Assembly: GCF_000014005.1 (NCBI RefSeq)
Contig: NC_008009.1
Coordinates: forward strand, 4,092,001-4,156,000
Reading direction: 5' to 3'
Source of the DNA: Candidatus Koribacter versatilis Ellin345
GTDB lineage: Bacteria > Acidobacteriota > Terriglobia > Terriglobales > Acidobacteriaceae
DNA length: 64,000 nt
The translations under genes were made by a program, and so were the position numbers. Positions 44,828 through 55,028 of the stretch are shown here, in pieces. Every line of letters starts with the position of its first letter. Position 1 is the first letter of the stretch. The notes under the pieces are model-generated. The model was not told the origin of the DNA and did no database searches. It saw nothing but the letters and a program-made list of their open reading frames with translations.

Positions 44828-46825
44828 ATGTCGCACTCGCCCGCGAACCCAACCCAACAGACCAAAGCCATGTTGGCCGTGGTGTGGAACAAGAACCGCG
44901 ACCTGCTCCTGCACCGGCTCGATACTATCGAGAGTTTTTGCCGGCAATTGCCGGATTCCGCTTCCGACGTGGACCTTCGCTCCGATGCCTCTTCGGACGC
45001 CCATAAGCTGGCTGGATCCCTAGGAATGTTCGGGCTCTCGGAGGGGACCTCGGTCGCTCGCGAAATCGAGTATCGCCTCCGCGAAGATGCCGCCGACGCA
45101 CTACTGACTGCGAATATCCCTGGATTGGCTTCGCAATTGCGTTCTCTGATCGAGAAGTTTCATGTCACCGTCGCCGAGCCTGAGCCTGAACGACGAAGGA
45201 AGTTGCTGATCGTCGAAGGAGATCCAGTTGTGGCGCGCGGGATCGCGGCGACGGCGGAGAAGCGCGGTATCGAATCCAGGACCGCAGTGGATCTCCCCGG
45301 CGCTCGCCAACTCCTGCAGGAAGATCGGTTCGACGTACTTGTCCTCGACCTCGCAACCGCCCAGTTGAGCGGAAACCCCGCAGTGGAAGACGAAAGCGAT
45401 CAGGTGCGCGACTTGATACTCTCGCGCGCACCGATGCAGGTCCTCGCGCTTACGTCCGAAGATACCTTTGAAGATCGCGTGACCGCAGCCCAAGTCGGCG
45501 CTCACGGATTCTTGCCGAAAACCGTGCCGGTGATGGAGATCGTGGACACCTGCGAACATCTGCTCGATCTGCAGAGCGCGCAGTTCAAAGTTCTGATCGT
45601 GGATGACGACGTGGCTGTGCTCAACGCCATCCAGGTGTTGCTCGACCAGCACTCGATTCGAGTAACCTCACTTGCCGATCCGCGCCTCTTCTGGAGCATT
45701 CTGGAAGAGACCTCGCCGGACCTCGTGATCCTCGATCTCGAAATGCCCAATTTTTCGGGCCTCGAACTTTGCCGTGCAATTCGCAATGACAGTCATTGGA
45801 ACCGATTGCCGGTGTTGTTCCTTAGCTCAACCTCCGACGCCCTAACGGTGACTGGCATTTTCTCGGCCGGCGCAGATGATTTCGTCGCCAAGCCGATCAT
45901 TGACATTGAATTGATCACGCGCGTGCGCAACCGCCTCGATCGCGACCGGCTTTATCGCAACCTCTCCGATTACGATCCGCTCACCAGCGTACGCAATCGC
46001 CGCAGCTCAAACGTCGTCATCGCAAACTATCTCCGCTTGGCCGAACGACATGGCTTGCCGTTGTCGCTTGCGGTCATTGATCTCGACAAATTCAAACGGG
46101 TCAACGATACCTATGGCCACCAAGCCGGCGACGACGTGCTGCAACACCTCGGCTCACTTCTGCGACAATCCTTCCGCAGCGAAGACGTAGTTGCGCGCTG
46201 GGGCGGCGAGGAATTCGTCGTGGCAATGTTCGCTATGCGCCGCGGTGATGCCATCGAACGCATGGCGCACGTCCTCGAAGGCCTCGAGGCGCACGCATTT
46301 GAGGCATCGCAGGGTGTGCATTTTCACGTTTCTTTTAGCGCCGGATTATCGGAGTTCCCTGCCGACGGAAAGGATCTGCACTCCCTCTATCGCGTCGCCG
46401 ACGAAGCTCTGTATCGCGCGAAGGCTGCGGGTGGGCGTCGTATTTACTCGCAATACACGGAACCGGCCGAAACCCAGGCCCCATTCGACATCGCTGTCGT
46501 GTGCGCAGATGTCGCGGTCTCGGCGCCGCTGCGGCACGTCCTCGAGATGCGCGGCTATTCGGTGGAGCTTTACCAGAGTGTAAGCGCGGCTTTGCAGGAC
46601 CTCGCCGGAGCGGAGGCCTCTGCCTGTGCCCGTGCTGTGTTGGTCGAGCCGCCGCTTGCAACCGCAGAGTTCCTACGCAAGCTGCGCGCGCAGTCTCCAG
46701 CACCGGTGGTGATCGTCCTCGGCGAGATCGCCGACCCCGGCGACGCCGGAGTCGAAGTCCTCCAGCAGCCCTACAAACTCTCGCACCTCATGCAGCGCCT
46801 CCGCCGCATCCTGCCACGCTCATAA
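44828..46825 (+). CDS. Hpt-REC-REC-GGDEF diguanylate cyclase with C-terminal receiver-like domain
   Basis: The 665-residue protein begins with a histidine phosphotransfer domain (SSDAHKLAGSLGMFG, residues ~10-105). Two receiver-like domains follow: about 123-240, with a degenerate Asp region, and about 258-370, with LVILDLEMPNFSG. An intact GGDEF domain (about 388-545) has the active site WGGEEF and DLDKFKRVNDTYGHQAGDD. A final receiver-like stretch (about 560-660) lacks obvious catalytic residues. It is expected to make cyclic di-GMP in response to the phosphorelay formed by the two genes before it. Confidence 0.92.
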   Translation: MSHSPANPTQQTKAMLAVVWNKNRDLLLHRLDTIESFCRQLPDSASDVDLRSDASSDAHKLAGSLGMFGLSEGTSVAREIEYRLREDAADALLTANIPGLASQLRSLIEKFHVTVAEPEPERRRKLLIVEGDPVVARGIAATAEKRGIESRTAVDLPGARQLLQEDRFDVLVLDLATAQLSGNPAVEDESDQVRDLILSRAPMQVLALTSEDTFEDRVTAAQVGAHGFLPKTVPVMEIVDTCEHLLDLQSAQFKVLIVDDDVAVLNAIQVLLDQHSIRVTSLADPRLFWSILEETSPDLVILDLEMPNFSGLELCRAIRNDSHWNRLPVLFLSSTSDALTVTGIFSAGADDFVAKPIIDIELITRVRNRLDRDRLYRNLSDYDPLTSVRNRRSSNVVIANYLRLAERHGLPLSLAVIDLDKFKRVNDTYGHQAGDDVLQHLGSLLRQSFRSEDVVARWGGEEFVVAMFAMRRGDAIERMAHVLEGLEAHAFEASQGVHFHVSFSAGLSEFPADGKDLHSLYRVADEALYRAKAAGGRRIYSQYTEPAETQAPFDIAVVCADVAVSAPLRHVLEMRGYSVELYQSVSAALQDLAGAEASACARAVLVEPPLATAEFLRKLRAQSPAPVVIVLGEIADPGDAGVEVLQQPYKLSHLMQRLRRILPRS

Positions 46826-46845
46826 TTTCAGCAACCAATAAAAAT

Positions 46846-46867
46846 GGGGAGCTCTTTCGAGCTCCCC
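46846..46867 (-). terminator. Intrinsic terminator of the TonB-receptor gene
   Basis: GGGGAGCTC-TTTC-GAGCTCCCC forms a perfect 9-pair hairpin. On the minus strand it is followed by ATTTTTATT. It lies 23 bases beyond the receptor stop and just after the convergent GGDEF gene. Confidence 0.85.
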
Positions 46868-46890
46868 CAAGTACTCAAACTTCGAGTGAA

Positions 46891-49800
46891 TTAGAAGATC
46901 AGCTTGAGACCGAACTGAACGTTACGGCGCTCGTCTGTCGAGTTGCCGTAGCCGCCCTTCGACGCCTGCACGTTCGGAAGACCCGTGCTCACGTCGTTAT
47001 TCCCGGTCAGGATGTACAGGTTGTGATTGTTGAACACGTTGTACATCTCACCGCGGAACTGGAGGCTGAAACGTTCCGTCAACTTGAACTGCTTACCGAC
47101 AACCATGTTGAACTGGTGGTTACCCGGTCCAATGTAGTTGTCGCGCGGTCCGGTGTACATCTGGCAGCCGACCGCGCCCTGGCAAGGCGCCAGAGGCAAT
47201 TCGACGGAACCGCCGCGACCCGGAGTTCCGGGGAACGCTGGGTTCGTTCCATCGTCGTGCGGAGCACTTCCATCTGCAGTGGCCCAGACTGGGTTGATGG
47301 ACATGTAGTCGAACACGCCGGCAGCGTGCGCCGTTCCGTATCCACCGTCCCGACCCTGTGCACCAGCGGGGATGAAATGCGAGCAGTTGTAGATGCCGTT
47401 CCAGCAGTCCCAAATCGTGTAGGGCTGGCCGGTACGGTAGGTGATGATCGGAGAAACGCTCCATCCGCCAAGAGCTGCGCGAACGAAACCGTTGCTCGAC
47501 TTCTTGCCGAACGGCATGTCCCACACGCCGCTGATCGCCAGGCGGTGCGTCGCGTTGAACTCCGCGCTGCCGGTGTCAAGGTTCGGGTGGAAGTAGTCGG
47601 TGTAACCAAGCTGGAAGCTGTTCGAGCCTTCGCTGAATGTGTTGCTCAGGTTGTCGATGGCATGCGACCAGGTCCAGTTGAAGTTCAACTGCAGTCCGAG
47701 GTTGAACAGGTTGTTCGAGGTGAACCGGGTGTTCAGGGAGTTGTAATGCGAGAAGCCCTGGTCACCACGGTTGTTGGCATTGCCGTACTGCTGGTTCAAC
47801 TTGCAAAGCGGGTAGCAAGGCATGTCGGACGCATCAGCAAGACCGAGAACGCCCGTGGCATACGCCTGCATGTCGGCTGGATCGTAGTAGTTACCGAAGC
47901 CGGCCTTGTTCACGTTGCCGATGTCATAAAGATGCACACCGTGCGAACCGGAGTATTCGAACGCCAGGATGCTGTTCTTGAGAACTTCGCGCTCAAGGCT
48001 CAAGCTCCAGAACTCGGAGTAGGCAGTCTTGATGTGCGGAGATACCAAGCGCAGGCTGGGCTGGCTCAAGCCGATGAGCGTTCCATCGGGCAGGCCGCCG
48101 TTGATCGAGTCGTAGTTGCCAGTGGTCAAAGGAATGCCGCCGGCAGTGACGACCGCATAGTTCGGCGGGTTCTGAATCACGTTGTACGTGACGTTGCCGA
48201 AGTTACGTTCGTAGCTGATGCCGTAACCACCACGGATGGAAGTCTTGCCATCGCCAAACACGTCCCACGCAAAACCAATGCGCGGAGCATAGTTGTTGGT
48301 GTCTTTGTCCCACAGACCGTTGGACGGGCTGTCTTTTCCAATCATGACCTGGCCGCTGTAGATCTGCGCCGGCAGGGACGATCCCGGACCCTCGTAGAAG
48401 TTCGACTCGAGGTTCGGGTCGGAGTTGTGCTGCACGCCGTAGTATTCCCAGCGCAGGCCGAGGTTCAAGGTCACGCGCGGGTGAATCTTCCAGCTGTCCT
48501 GCACGTACCACGCGCCGTCGTTGTAGCCATTGTTACGCGAGAAGGACGGCGGACCGACCGGAGTGGTGTATTGGCAGTAAGCCGGCTTCGGAGTGAGGTA
48601 ACGCGGGCAGGGATATGCGCCTTGCGGATTCACGCCGACTTCGAACAAATCCAGGGTGCCATCGCCGCCGCCTGAGGCTGCGGAAAAGAGGTTGTTGATC
48701 GCGCGGTCGGCATTGCCGTTGCTCAGAATCGAAACCGCGGTCTCATAAGCACCAAACACGCGATTGTCGCGGGTCTGGATGTAGTCGCCGCCGAAACGGA
48801 ACTGGTGCTTGCCCTTGGTCCAGGAGAAGTCCTGGTAGAGCTGGTACAGGTTCTGCGGTCCACCGAACGGGATCGCGTTGCCCGGGCTGAACGGCAGATA
48901 CCCAGGATAGAGAAGCTCCGCACCGTTGATGCGGGGCACGGTGTTCGCCTGCGAGTACAGCGTCGGAGCGATCGGAGCAGCACCGAGCGGCTGTTGGTTG
49001 TTCAGGCGGTTGTAAATGATCTTCGACTGGCTCACGAAGTTCGGCGTGAACACGTGGGTCAGGTTGATATTGAGATTGTTGTTGAAGACATTCGTGCCGG
49101 TATCGAAACCATCGTACGGGCTCCAGCTGTTCGTGCCCGCAGCATCGGCTTCGCTGTACAACGCGTAGCGGCCGTAGAGAGTTGTCTTATCGCTGATGTT
49201 CCAGTCCACACGGTTAACGGTGGAGTAGGTGTTCTGCGGTGCGCCGCCGCCCGAATCATTGGGCAGCGTGAACGACACGAGCTGATACAGATCCTGGCTT
49301 CCAGGAATGGCAGTCGGACACTGACCCAGCGGCTTCGTCGGGGTTATGGTCTGATCACAAGTGACATGACCGACTGTCGTCGCGCTGGAACGGAGGCTCG
49401 CCGAGTTCAAAAAATCCACAACGTTCGGAGCAAGGTAGCCGGAACCGATCAACGAAGGATCGATCACAGCTGCGTTCTGCGTAGCGCTGCTGCGGACGCG
49501 CGTCCATTCCGTGCTCGAGAAGAAGAACAACTTGTTCTTCACCACCGGGCCGCCAATGGAGTAGCCGAACTGGTTACGCGTGAAACCACCCTTCTTGCCG
49601 GCATCGCAAGGCTGTCCGACGACGCAGGTCGGGTCGAGCCCATCGATCGGAACGCCGTTGAAGGCATCGTAACGGGTCGAATCATTGATGTAAGTGTTGG
49701 CTGCAAGTGCCGACACGCGGTTGAATTCGTATGCCGTGCCGTGGAACGCGTTAGTACCCGACTTCGTGGCCACGTTCACCACGCCGCCCGATGCGCGGCC

Positions 49801-50478
49801 GTATTCGGCCGAGAAGTCGCTCGTGATGACGCGGAATTCCTGCACCGAATCCAAAGGAACTGACTGACCAACGGTCGCCGTGAACAAGTCCACGTTCTCG
49901 CCGCCGTCCAGAAGAATGTCCGTCGAAGCCGAACGCTGGCCGTTAATCGACAGGCCTGCGCCACGCGCCGAAGGATCGTCGTTGACGTTGCCCGAGGTTG
50001 CAACCAGGTCATAGGGGTTACGGGTCAGGGTCGGAAGCTCCGTCACCTGCTTCGAAGTTACAACCGTCGAAAGCGTCTGCGACTCAGTGTTGACCTGAGC
50101 GGCTCCGCCTTCTGCCGTTACTTCGACCGTCGTACCGCCACCGGTCACTGACATCTGGGCCGATACTTCATTCTTGGAACCGACGGTCACATCAACACGC
50201 CGGGTGAATTTCGCGAAACCGGATCCTTCCACTACAACATCGTAGGTAGACGGCTTCAGGTTCGTGAATGTGTACGAGCCAGAACTATTCGTCGTGCCCG
50301 TACGCTGGGCGCCGGTGTTCACGTCGGTAATCGTGACCTTGGCGCCTGCAACGATTGCTCCCGAGGGGTCCGTCACCGTTCCCGTCACCTGTCCGGTTTC
50401 CGCCTGGCCAAACACCAGCGACGTAAACACAAACAAGAGAGCCAGAACCGCGAGTACCCGAATTACGGTTGTTCTCAT
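46891..50478 (-). CDS. TonB-dependent receptor, Oar-like, with carboxypeptidase regulatory domain
   Basis: The 1195-residue outer-membrane protein has a signal peptide (LAVLALLFVFTSLVFG). An N-terminal CarboxypepD_reg domain follows (about 28-110, GTVTDPSGAIVAGAKVTITD). A plug domain spans roughly 130-240 (LSTVVTSKQVTELPTLTRNP, STDILLDGGENVD), and a large beta-barrel ends in an aromatic residue (FGLKLIF). Oar-type receptors take up sugars or peptides; the ligand is unknown and no TonB-box could be pinned down. It is monocistronic, with a perfect terminator right after it. Confidence 0.93.
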   Translation of the reverse strand: MRTTVIRVLAVLALLFVFTSLVFGQAETGQVTGTVTDPSGAIVAGAKVTITDVNTGAQRTGTTNSSGSYTFTNLKPSTYDVVVEGSGFAKFTRRVDVTVGSKNEVSAQMSVTGGGTTVEVTAEGGAAQVNTESQTLSTVVTSKQVTELPTLTRNPYDLVATSGNVNDDPSARGAGLSINGQRSASTDILLDGGENVDLFTATVGQSVPLDSVQEFRVITSDFSAEYGRASGGVVNVATKSGTNAFHGTAYEFNRVSALAANTYINDSTRYDAFNGVPIDGLDPTCVVGQPCDAGKKGGFTRNQFGYSIGGPVVKNKLFFFSSTEWTRVRSSATQNAAVIDPSLIGSGYLAPNVVDFLNSASLRSSATTVGHVTCDQTITPTKPLGQCPTAIPGSQDLYQLVSFTLPNDSGGGAPQNTYSTVNRVDWNISDKTTLYGRYALYSEADAAGTNSWSPYDGFDTGTNVFNNNLNINLTHVFTPNFVSQSKIIYNRLNNQQPLGAAPIAPTLYSQANTVPRINGAELLYPGYLPFSPGNAIPFGGPQNLYQLYQDFSWTKGKHQFRFGGDYIQTRDNRVFGAYETAVSILSNGNADRAINNLFSAASGGGDGTLDLFEVGVNPQGAYPCPRYLTPKPAYCQYTTPVGPPSFSRNNGYNDGAWYVQDSWKIHPRVTLNLGLRWEYYGVQHNSDPNLESNFYEGPGSSLPAQIYSGQVMIGKDSPSNGLWDKDTNNYAPRIGFAWDVFGDGKTSIRGGYGISYERNFGNVTYNVIQNPPNYAVVTAGGIPLTTGNYDSINGGLPDGTLIGLSQPSLRLVSPHIKTAYSEFWSLSLEREVLKNSILAFEYSGSHGVHLYDIGNVNKAGFGNYYDPADMQAYATGVLGLADASDMPCYPLCKLNQQYGNANNRGDQGFSHYNSLNTRFTSNNLFNLGLQLNFNWTWSHAIDNLSNTFSEGSNSFQLGYTDYFHPNLDTGSAEFNATHRLAISGVWDMPFGKKSSNGFVRAALGGWSVSPIITYRTGQPYTIWDCWNGIYNCSHFIPAGAQGRDGGYGTAHAAGVFDYMSINPVWATADGSAPHDDGTNPAFPGTPGRGGSVELPLAPCQGAVGCQMYTGPRDNYIGPGNHQFNMVVGKQFKLTERFSLQFRGEMYNVFNNHNLYILTGNNDVSTGLPNVQASKGGYGNSTDERRNVQFGLKLIF

Positions 50479-50711
50479 TAAGCTTCTCTCCGCTTCTAGG
50501 TTGGAGCCGCCCTCATGTTTTCCAAGGGTGGTCGTCCGAGGAGAGTAGGTGCACGATTGGCACCAAAGTCAGGGTCTTTGGATTCAACGCTTTGCATCGT
50601 CTTTTTTACATTTCGATACGATTACTTGGATGTTCTCTACACGTCTTCTATGAAAAATCATAAAAAGGTGCGGGGCGTGGCAATTTCAATGCCATTTTGT
50701 GACATGAAAAA

Positions 50712-50733
50712 TGCCACGATTTGTATCGTGGCA
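50712..50733 (-). terminator. Intrinsic terminator of the 2-oxoglutarate dehydrogenase gene
   Basis: TGCCACGAT-TTGT-ATCGTGGCA is a perfect 9-pair hairpin; on the minus strand it is followed by TTTTTC. It lies 27 bases beyond the stop of the E1 gene and upstream of the divergent TonB-receptor promoter. Confidence 0.85.
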
Positions 50734-50759
50734 CGATTTGTAATGTTATCTTTCTGTGA

Positions 50760-53222
50760 TTAATTCTTGATCGATGTAAAGGCCATGTTCAGCAGCGTCT
50801 TCTGCTCCAACTCATGCGCCTTGTGCGACCCCGTCGCCGGCGTCGCGCTTGCGGCTCGCTTAATCGTCCGCACCCCCGGCCCAATGATCCGGTGCAGCCT
50901 CGGCTCAACGAACGACAAAGCTCCCATGTTCGCCGGCTCTTCTTGCACCCACACGAAATCTCTTGCGTTCGGATGCTGCGCCAGCGCTGCTTCCAATTCG
51001 TTTTCCGGGAACGGATAAATCTGGTCGAGCGACAGGATTGCTGTCGAAGTATCACGACGCCGTCGGCGTTCCATCCTTAATTCATGTCCGATCTTTCCGG
51101 TACAGAGCAGCAAGCGTTCGGCGTTCTGTACTTCGTGGTCCGGCACGACGGTCTCGAAATGCGGCTTAGTCAGATCGCTCAGCGGAGACACCGCTTCCGG
51201 ATGCCGCAGCATGCTCTTCGGCGTGAAGCACACCAGCGGCTTCCGCCACTTTCGCAACGCCTGCCGACGCAGAAGATGGAAGTACTGCGCTGCGTTCGAC
51301 GGCTGGCACACCTGCATATTGTCGCGAGCGCACAGTTGCAGATAGCGCTCGATGCGCGCGCTGGAATGTTCCGGCCCCTGGCCTTCGTGCCCATGCGGCA
51401 ACAGCAGAACCACACCCGAGAGCAGGTCCCACTTGTCCTCACCGGCAACTAGAAACTGGTCAATGATGATCTGCGCGCCGTTTGCGAAATCGCCGAACTG
51501 CGCCTCCCACATCACCAGCGCTTCCGGAAAGTCGCGCGCGAAGCCATACTCGAAGCCCATCACCGCAGCTTCCGATAACTCCGAGCTATAGATCTCGATC
51601 CACGCCTGGTTCGGCGCGAGGTTTGCCAGTGGCACATACTCGTGCTCGTCCTCGATATCAATGAGCACGGCATGCCGTTGATTGAAAGTCCCGCGCTTCG
51701 AGTCTTGCCCCGTGAGCCGCACCGGAACGCCATTCTTCACGAGAGAACCAAACGCCAGTGCCTCGGCCATGCCGTAATCGAGCGGCTTCTTCCCTTCACC
51801 CATCTCGCGCCGCTGCTCAAGGAGCTTCGCGACCTTGGGATGAATGTTGAAGTCGGACGGATAGCTCGTAATGCCTTCCGTGATCTTCAGCAGCTCTTCG
51901 GTACTCAAACCGGTCGGCACTTCGAGCGATGCATTCCATGGACCGCCCTTGAACGGGTCCCAGTATGACGGCAGGTCGCGCATGGAAGGCTTCTTTTGCA
52001 TCGCCTTGCCTTCTTTTTGCGCGACGTCCCACTCTGCCTGCACTGCTTCCGCCATCGGCTTCGTATCGGCGCCAATCTTCGCCGCGTACGATTCCGAAAT
52101 CAGCGGCATATCTTTAATCTTGCGATAGACAATCGGCTGCGTGATCGTAGGATCGTCCACTTCACTATGTCCGTGGCGGCGATATCCGATGAGGTCCACC
52201 AGCACATCGCTCTGGAAACGGTCGCGGTATTCCATCGCAATGCGACCGACACGCACTACCGCGTCGGGATCCTCGGCATTCACGTGGATAATCGGCATCT
52301 CGAGTCGCTTCGCGATGTCGCTCGAGTAGCGCGACGAATACGCCTCCCGCGGATTGGCAGTGAAACCGATCAGGTTGTTGGCGATCACGTGCACCGTGCC
52401 ACCGATGTCGAAGCCCGGCAGGTGCTCGAGGTTAAGAGTTTCGGCAACAATGCCCTGCCCTGCGAACGCCGTGTCGCCGTGCATGATCAGCGGCACGACC
52501 TTGGGAATCCCGCCTTCCCCAATGCGCTGCTGCTTTGCCTTCACGCGTCCTGCCGCCACGGGATTCACGGCTTCCAGGTGGCTCGGGTTCGACGCAAGAT
52601 GGATATGCACGGTCTGGCCGTTCGCGGCGTGATAGTCGCCCGTCGAACCGATGTGGTACTTCACGTCGCCGCCGCCCAACACGCTGCGCGGATCCACATC
52701 TTCAAAGCCCGCAAAAATTTCTGCCGCCGGACGATTCACCACGTTCACGATGACGTTCAATCGTCCGCGGTGACTCATCGCCATCACGGCCTGCTCAGCG
52801 CCATGTTCCGCAGCCGCGTTCAGAATTTCGTGCAGCAGCGGAATCAGCGATGTATTGCCTTCGAGCGAGTAGCGCTTCGTTCCGATGTAGCGCGACTGGA
52901 GCGTCTGCTCAAACATGTCGGCACGGACGAGGGCATCGAGCACGCGCCGATGATCAACCGGTCCTGGCTCGCCTTCGAATTTTTCAGCGATCCAGCGGCG
53001 ACGCTCGGGATCGGCAATGTGCATAAACTCCACGCCGATCGTGCCGCAATAAATCTTCCGAGCGAACTCGGACTCGTCTTCCGGAAACTCGAGGTCAGGA
53101 TGCGCTACGGGCTTGAAGTACCCGATCGGATCAATGTTGGCCTGGAGATGTCCCCAGCGGCGGAACGCGTCCAGAATGCGTTCTTGTTTCTCGTTTGCCA
53201 CGTTGATTGTTGCGGTAGACAC
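50760..53222 (-). CDS. sucA: 2-oxoglutarate dehydrogenase E1 component
   Basis: The 820-residue enzyme starts at GTG 53222, with GGGAG about 12 bases before. It shows the thiamine-diphosphate E1 motifs: a short N-terminal part (LDAFRRWGHLQANIDPIGY), GGGDVKYHIG, HGDTAFAGQGIVAETLNL, RRHGHSEVDDP and a C-terminal LVWVQEEP-like stretch. It catalyses decarboxylation of 2-oxoglutarate in the TCA cycle. It is somewhat shorter than the ~930-residue E. coli enzyme at the N-terminus. The E2 and E3 genes are not adjacent. Confidence 0.94.
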   Translation of the reverse strand: MSTATINVANEKQERILDAFRRWGHLQANIDPIGYFKPVAHPDLEFPEDESEFARKIYCGTIGVEFMHIADPERRRWIAEKFEGEPGPVDHRRVLDALVRADMFEQTLQSRYIGTKRYSLEGNTSLIPLLHEILNAAAEHGAEQAVMAMSHRGRLNVIVNVVNRPAAEIFAGFEDVDPRSVLGGGDVKYHIGSTGDYHAANGQTVHIHLASNPSHLEAVNPVAAGRVKAKQQRIGEGGIPKVVPLIMHGDTAFAGQGIVAETLNLEHLPGFDIGGTVHVIANNLIGFTANPREAYSSRYSSDIAKRLEMPIIHVNAEDPDAVVRVGRIAMEYRDRFQSDVLVDLIGYRRHGHSEVDDPTITQPIVYRKIKDMPLISESYAAKIGADTKPMAEAVQAEWDVAQKEGKAMQKKPSMRDLPSYWDPFKGGPWNASLEVPTGLSTEELLKITEGITSYPSDFNIHPKVAKLLEQRREMGEGKKPLDYGMAEALAFGSLVKNGVPVRLTGQDSKRGTFNQRHAVLIDIEDEHEYVPLANLAPNQAWIEIYSSELSEAAVMGFEYGFARDFPEALVMWEAQFGDFANGAQIIIDQFLVAGEDKWDLLSGVVLLLPHGHEGQGPEHSSARIERYLQLCARDNMQVCQPSNAAQYFHLLRRQALRKWRKPLVCFTPKSMLRHPEAVSPLSDLTKPHFETVVPDHEVQNAERLLLCTGKIGHELRMERRRRRDTSTAILSLDQIYPFPENELEAALAQHPNARDFVWVQEEPANMGALSFVEPRLHRIIGPGVRTIKRAASATPATGSHKAHELEQKTLLNMAFTSIKN

Positions 53223-53357
53223 GAATCAATAACTCCCTTGGAATCTCTACCAATTAGATGGAATAAATGCCCGTTCGATGCGACGGCATCGCCATAAGGC
53301 GGAAGTCCCAATGCCCACTATGAACAGTATATAGCGAACCGCAACGGCCAATCCCGC

Positions 53358-54041
53358 CTATCGCGACAACTCAGGGGGCACCCCGACCGAAGCGGTATTC
53401 CACTGGGAAAGCGTGTAGGTGTACTCGTGGCCATTCTCCCGCGAACGCACAACCTGGGGCAGGTTGCTCGCCGCATTGATGCAAACCGTGTACCGCGGCG
53501 GCTCACCCACACTCAGAGACACGTCAAACCAGGTGCAGTCAAAGCCATTCGCGGTCATCTTCTCCCCCGGAACGATCGCGCCCTTCCGAATCACCTCATC
53601 CAGTTCCGAATACAAAGAACCATCCCAAACCCGTGCCGGGCCTTCGCCGCATCCGATATTCAATTTTCCTGGAATCTTCTTGTCCGCATCTTTGAGGGTC
53701 TCCCAATACCGTCCATCGCTCGTGTACCAGGTGCCGTCAAACCAGATTTCGTGCACGATCATGCGGCCTTGGCTGTCGAGCTCTTCCTTCACCGGCCGCA
53801 TCGTCCACATCATGTCGCGACGCGACAGGCACTCCACCTTCGACAGGAAAAGCGGCGTCCATCGGCCACTTTCATTCACCGACGCATCCTCCTGCCAACT
53901 CCACGCCGCACGCACGGCCTCGCGCGACGACTGCAGTTCCTTGACGCCCGGCTTCGGGGGTGCAAGTTTGGTGCATGCAAGCGTCCCTGCCAGCATAGTC
54001 ATGCCAAAAACGCTCACCGCTAATCGTGAAACGGTAGTCAT
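53358..54041 (-). CDS. Probable lipoprotein of unknown function
   Basis: I take the ATG at 54041, which begins a signal peptide ending near LAGTLAC; the Cys would be lipidated, although Thr at -3 is unusual. The 227-residue product has a charged, Trp-rich body (WTPLFLSKVEC, WTMRPVKEEL, YTSDGRYWETL) and a later CINAASNLPQ segment. I do not recognise the family. It is probably periplasmic-facing and monocistronic, with its start near the divergent SDR gene. Confidence 0.7.
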   Translation of the reverse strand: MTTVSRLAVSVFGMTMLAGTLACTKLAPPKPGVKELQSSREAVRAAWSWQEDASVNESGRWTPLFLSKVECLSRRDMMWTMRPVKEELDSQGRMIVHEIWFDGTWYTSDGRYWETLKDADKKIPGKLNIGCGEGPARVWDGSLYSELDEVIRKGAIVPGEKMTANGFDCTWFDVSLSVGEPPRYTVCINAASNLPQVVRSRENGHEYTYTLSQWNTASVGVPPELSR

Positions 54042-54129
54042 CGCGTGCAATTTACACCGCCCATCCGCCCCGGCCAACTCGCACGTACGAAATGCATCCG
54101 ATTAGTGAATAGAGAACTCAAACTGAACC

Positions 54130-54897
54130 ATGCGACTCAAAGGCAAGCACGCTTTGATAACCGGCGGCGATCAGGGCATTGGTCGCGGCATCGCTCTTCG
54201 TTTTGCGCAGGAAGGTGCCGACGTGGCCATCGGCTTCCTCTCGAATGATGATCATGCAAAGTCGGCTGTCGAGGAGATGCGTTCGCATGGAGTGAATGCC
54301 GCTGCGTTGCAAATCGACGTCAGCAACATCGGCGCGCTGGCAAAGTTCTATGCCGACGCCACCCGAGCCCTCGGCCCGCTCGATGTGCTTGTCAATAACG
54401 CCGGCATCGAGAAGCGAGACGAGTTTCTCAAGTCAACCGAAGACGACTTTGATTCGGTGATCGCAGTGAACCTGAAAGGCCCGTACTTTCTCTCGCAGTT
54501 GTTCGCGCGCGATCTCGCCGAAGCGAAGCGCCCGGGCAAGATCATCAACATCAGCTCCGTCCACGAAGAACTCCCCTTCCCCAACTTTGCGTCGTACTGC
54601 GCGGCGAAGGGCGGCTTGAAAATGCTCTGCCGAAATCTGGCGATCGAGCTTGCTCCGTACGGCATCACGGTGAACAACATAGCTCCCGGCGCCATCAAGA
54701 CGCCGATCAACGACAAACTCCTGCACGACCCCTCAAAACTAAAGCCCCTGCTTGAGCACATCCCGCTGAAACGGATGGGGACGACGGACGACGTCGCCGG
54801 CTGTGCCGCCTTCCTCGCATCGTCCGATGCCGACTACATAACGGGAACAACCCTGGTTGTGGATGGTGGCCTCTTGTTCAACTACCACGAGCAGTAA
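54130..54897 (+). CDS. Short-chain dehydrogenase/reductase (glucose-1-dehydrogenase-like)
   Basis: The 255-residue SDR has the TGGDQGIGRG nucleotide loop, NNAG, SS and the catalytic YCAAK motifs. A C-terminal GTTLVVDGG follows, typical of the 3-oxoacyl-reductase/glucose-1-dehydrogenase group. The substrate cannot be told from sequence. It is monocistronic. Confidence 0.9.
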   Translation: MRLKGKHALITGGDQGIGRGIALRFAQEGADVAIGFLSNDDHAKSAVEEMRSHGVNAAALQIDVSNIGALAKFYADATRALGPLDVLVNNAGIEKRDEFLKSTEDDFDSVIAVNLKGPYFLSQLFARDLAEAKRPGKIINISSVHEELPFPNFASYCAAKGGLKMLCRNLAIELAPYGITVNNIAPGAIKTPINDKLLHDPSKLKPLLEHIPLKRMGTTDDVAGCAAFLASSDADYITGTTLVVDGGLLFNYHEQ

Positions 54898-55028
54898 CCG
54901 GACACCTGCCCAATTGCACCACCGTAACTCCTTCTAAGGCAATTCTTTCGCCTCCGCCTCACTCGCCCGCGAGTACACTCCGTGGCCTGAAAAATCGTGC
55001 CTTCCTCCGAACCCGTCAAGGAGACCAA

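Noticed and set aside
46501-48675. A 724-residue plus-strand frame opposite the TonB-receptor gene
   Set aside because: It is the antisense of a clear receptor gene, with low-complexity Val/Arg/Ala composition and no motifs.
52141-53297. Plus-strand frame across the 2-oxoglutarate dehydrogenase gene
   Set aside because: Shadow frame rich in His and Arg opposite a clearly conserved enzyme.
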